NCBI GenBank assembly: GCA_017996845.1
Contig: JAGOGF010000060.1
Location: forward strand, 1 to 14,139
Reading direction: 5' to 3'
Length of the DNA: 14,139 nt
Source of the DNA: Butyrivibrio sp.
GTDB taxonomy: Bacteria > Bacillota_A > Clostridia > Lachnospirales > Lachnospiraceae
A model generated the notes under the pieces. The model did not search any database. It was not told where the DNA came from and saw only the letters and a program-made list of their open reading frames with translations. The stretch's first letter is position 1. Every line of letters starts with the position of its first letter. The position numbers were made by a program, and so were the translations under genes. Of the stretch, positions 14,113-14,139 are shown one piece after another.

Positions 14113-14139
14113 TCAGAACTTTGTTGCAAATGTCATGAC
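14113..14139 (-). CDS. mglA: Probable C-terminal end of the ABC ATPase MglA (5' part outside window)
   Basis: An open frame enters from the window edge and reads VMTFATKF before a TGA at 14113-14115, 40 nt before mglC. Clostridial MglA-type ATPases often end in a similar short hydrophobic/basic tail, and mglA normally precedes mglC. Only eight codons are visible, so the call rests mainly on gene order. Confidence 0.45.
   Translation of the reverse strand, partial: VMTFATKF

Noticed and set aside
14073..14129. Longer mglC frame starting upstream of 14072
   Set aside because: The extra residues are basic and unlike MglC N-termini, there is no ribosome binding site before them, and they would overlap the stop of the preceding frame.

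Overview
The window looks like a chromosome segment of a motile, low-to-mid GC gut Firmicute of the Lachnospiraceae (Roseburia/Agathobacter-like). This is inferred from the flagellar gene order with two flgK copies, a YesM/YesN-type two-component system beside a galactose ABC transporter, and strong AGGAGG-type ribosome binding sites. The genus is a family-level impression, not a measured assignment.

Region 1 (about 1-6340, all on the minus strand) is a late flagellar operon read in the order flgM, flgN, flgK copy A, flgK copy B, flgL. It starts at a near-consensus sigma-28 promoter (6310-6336). FlgM is the anti-sigma-28 factor, FlgN the export chaperone, and FlgK and FlgL the hook-filament junction proteins. 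Both FlgKs contain cysteines, and the enlarged FlgL carries an internal tandem duplication. The 3' end of flgL lies outside the window.

Region 2 (6340-7050, plus strand) is a single gene for an uncharacterised cytoplasmic protein of about 200 residues with a cysteine cluster. It is divergent from flgM and its 3' end overlaps that of the convergent mglB-like gene by 13 bp.

Region 3 (7038-12880, minus strand) is a sugar-sensing operon. It has its own extended -10 promoter and reads: small three-helix membrane protein, YesN-type response regulator, YesM/LytS-type histidine kinase, membrane-anchored periplasmic-binding protein, and an MglB-type galactose/glucose-binding lipoprotein. The genes overlap or are separated by 3-19 nt. 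The likely logic is that an extracytoplasmic binding protein presents a sugar to the kinase, and the AraC-type regulator then controls sugar uptake genes.

Region 4 (12900-14139, minus strand) is the end of an mgl transport operon: probably the last codons of mglA, then the permease gene mglC, a 67-nt near-palindromic hairpin and a rho-independent terminator. The gene encoding the transporter's main binding protein is presumably upstream, outside the window. No tRNA, rRNA, CRISPR array, insertion sequence or prophage gene was seen.
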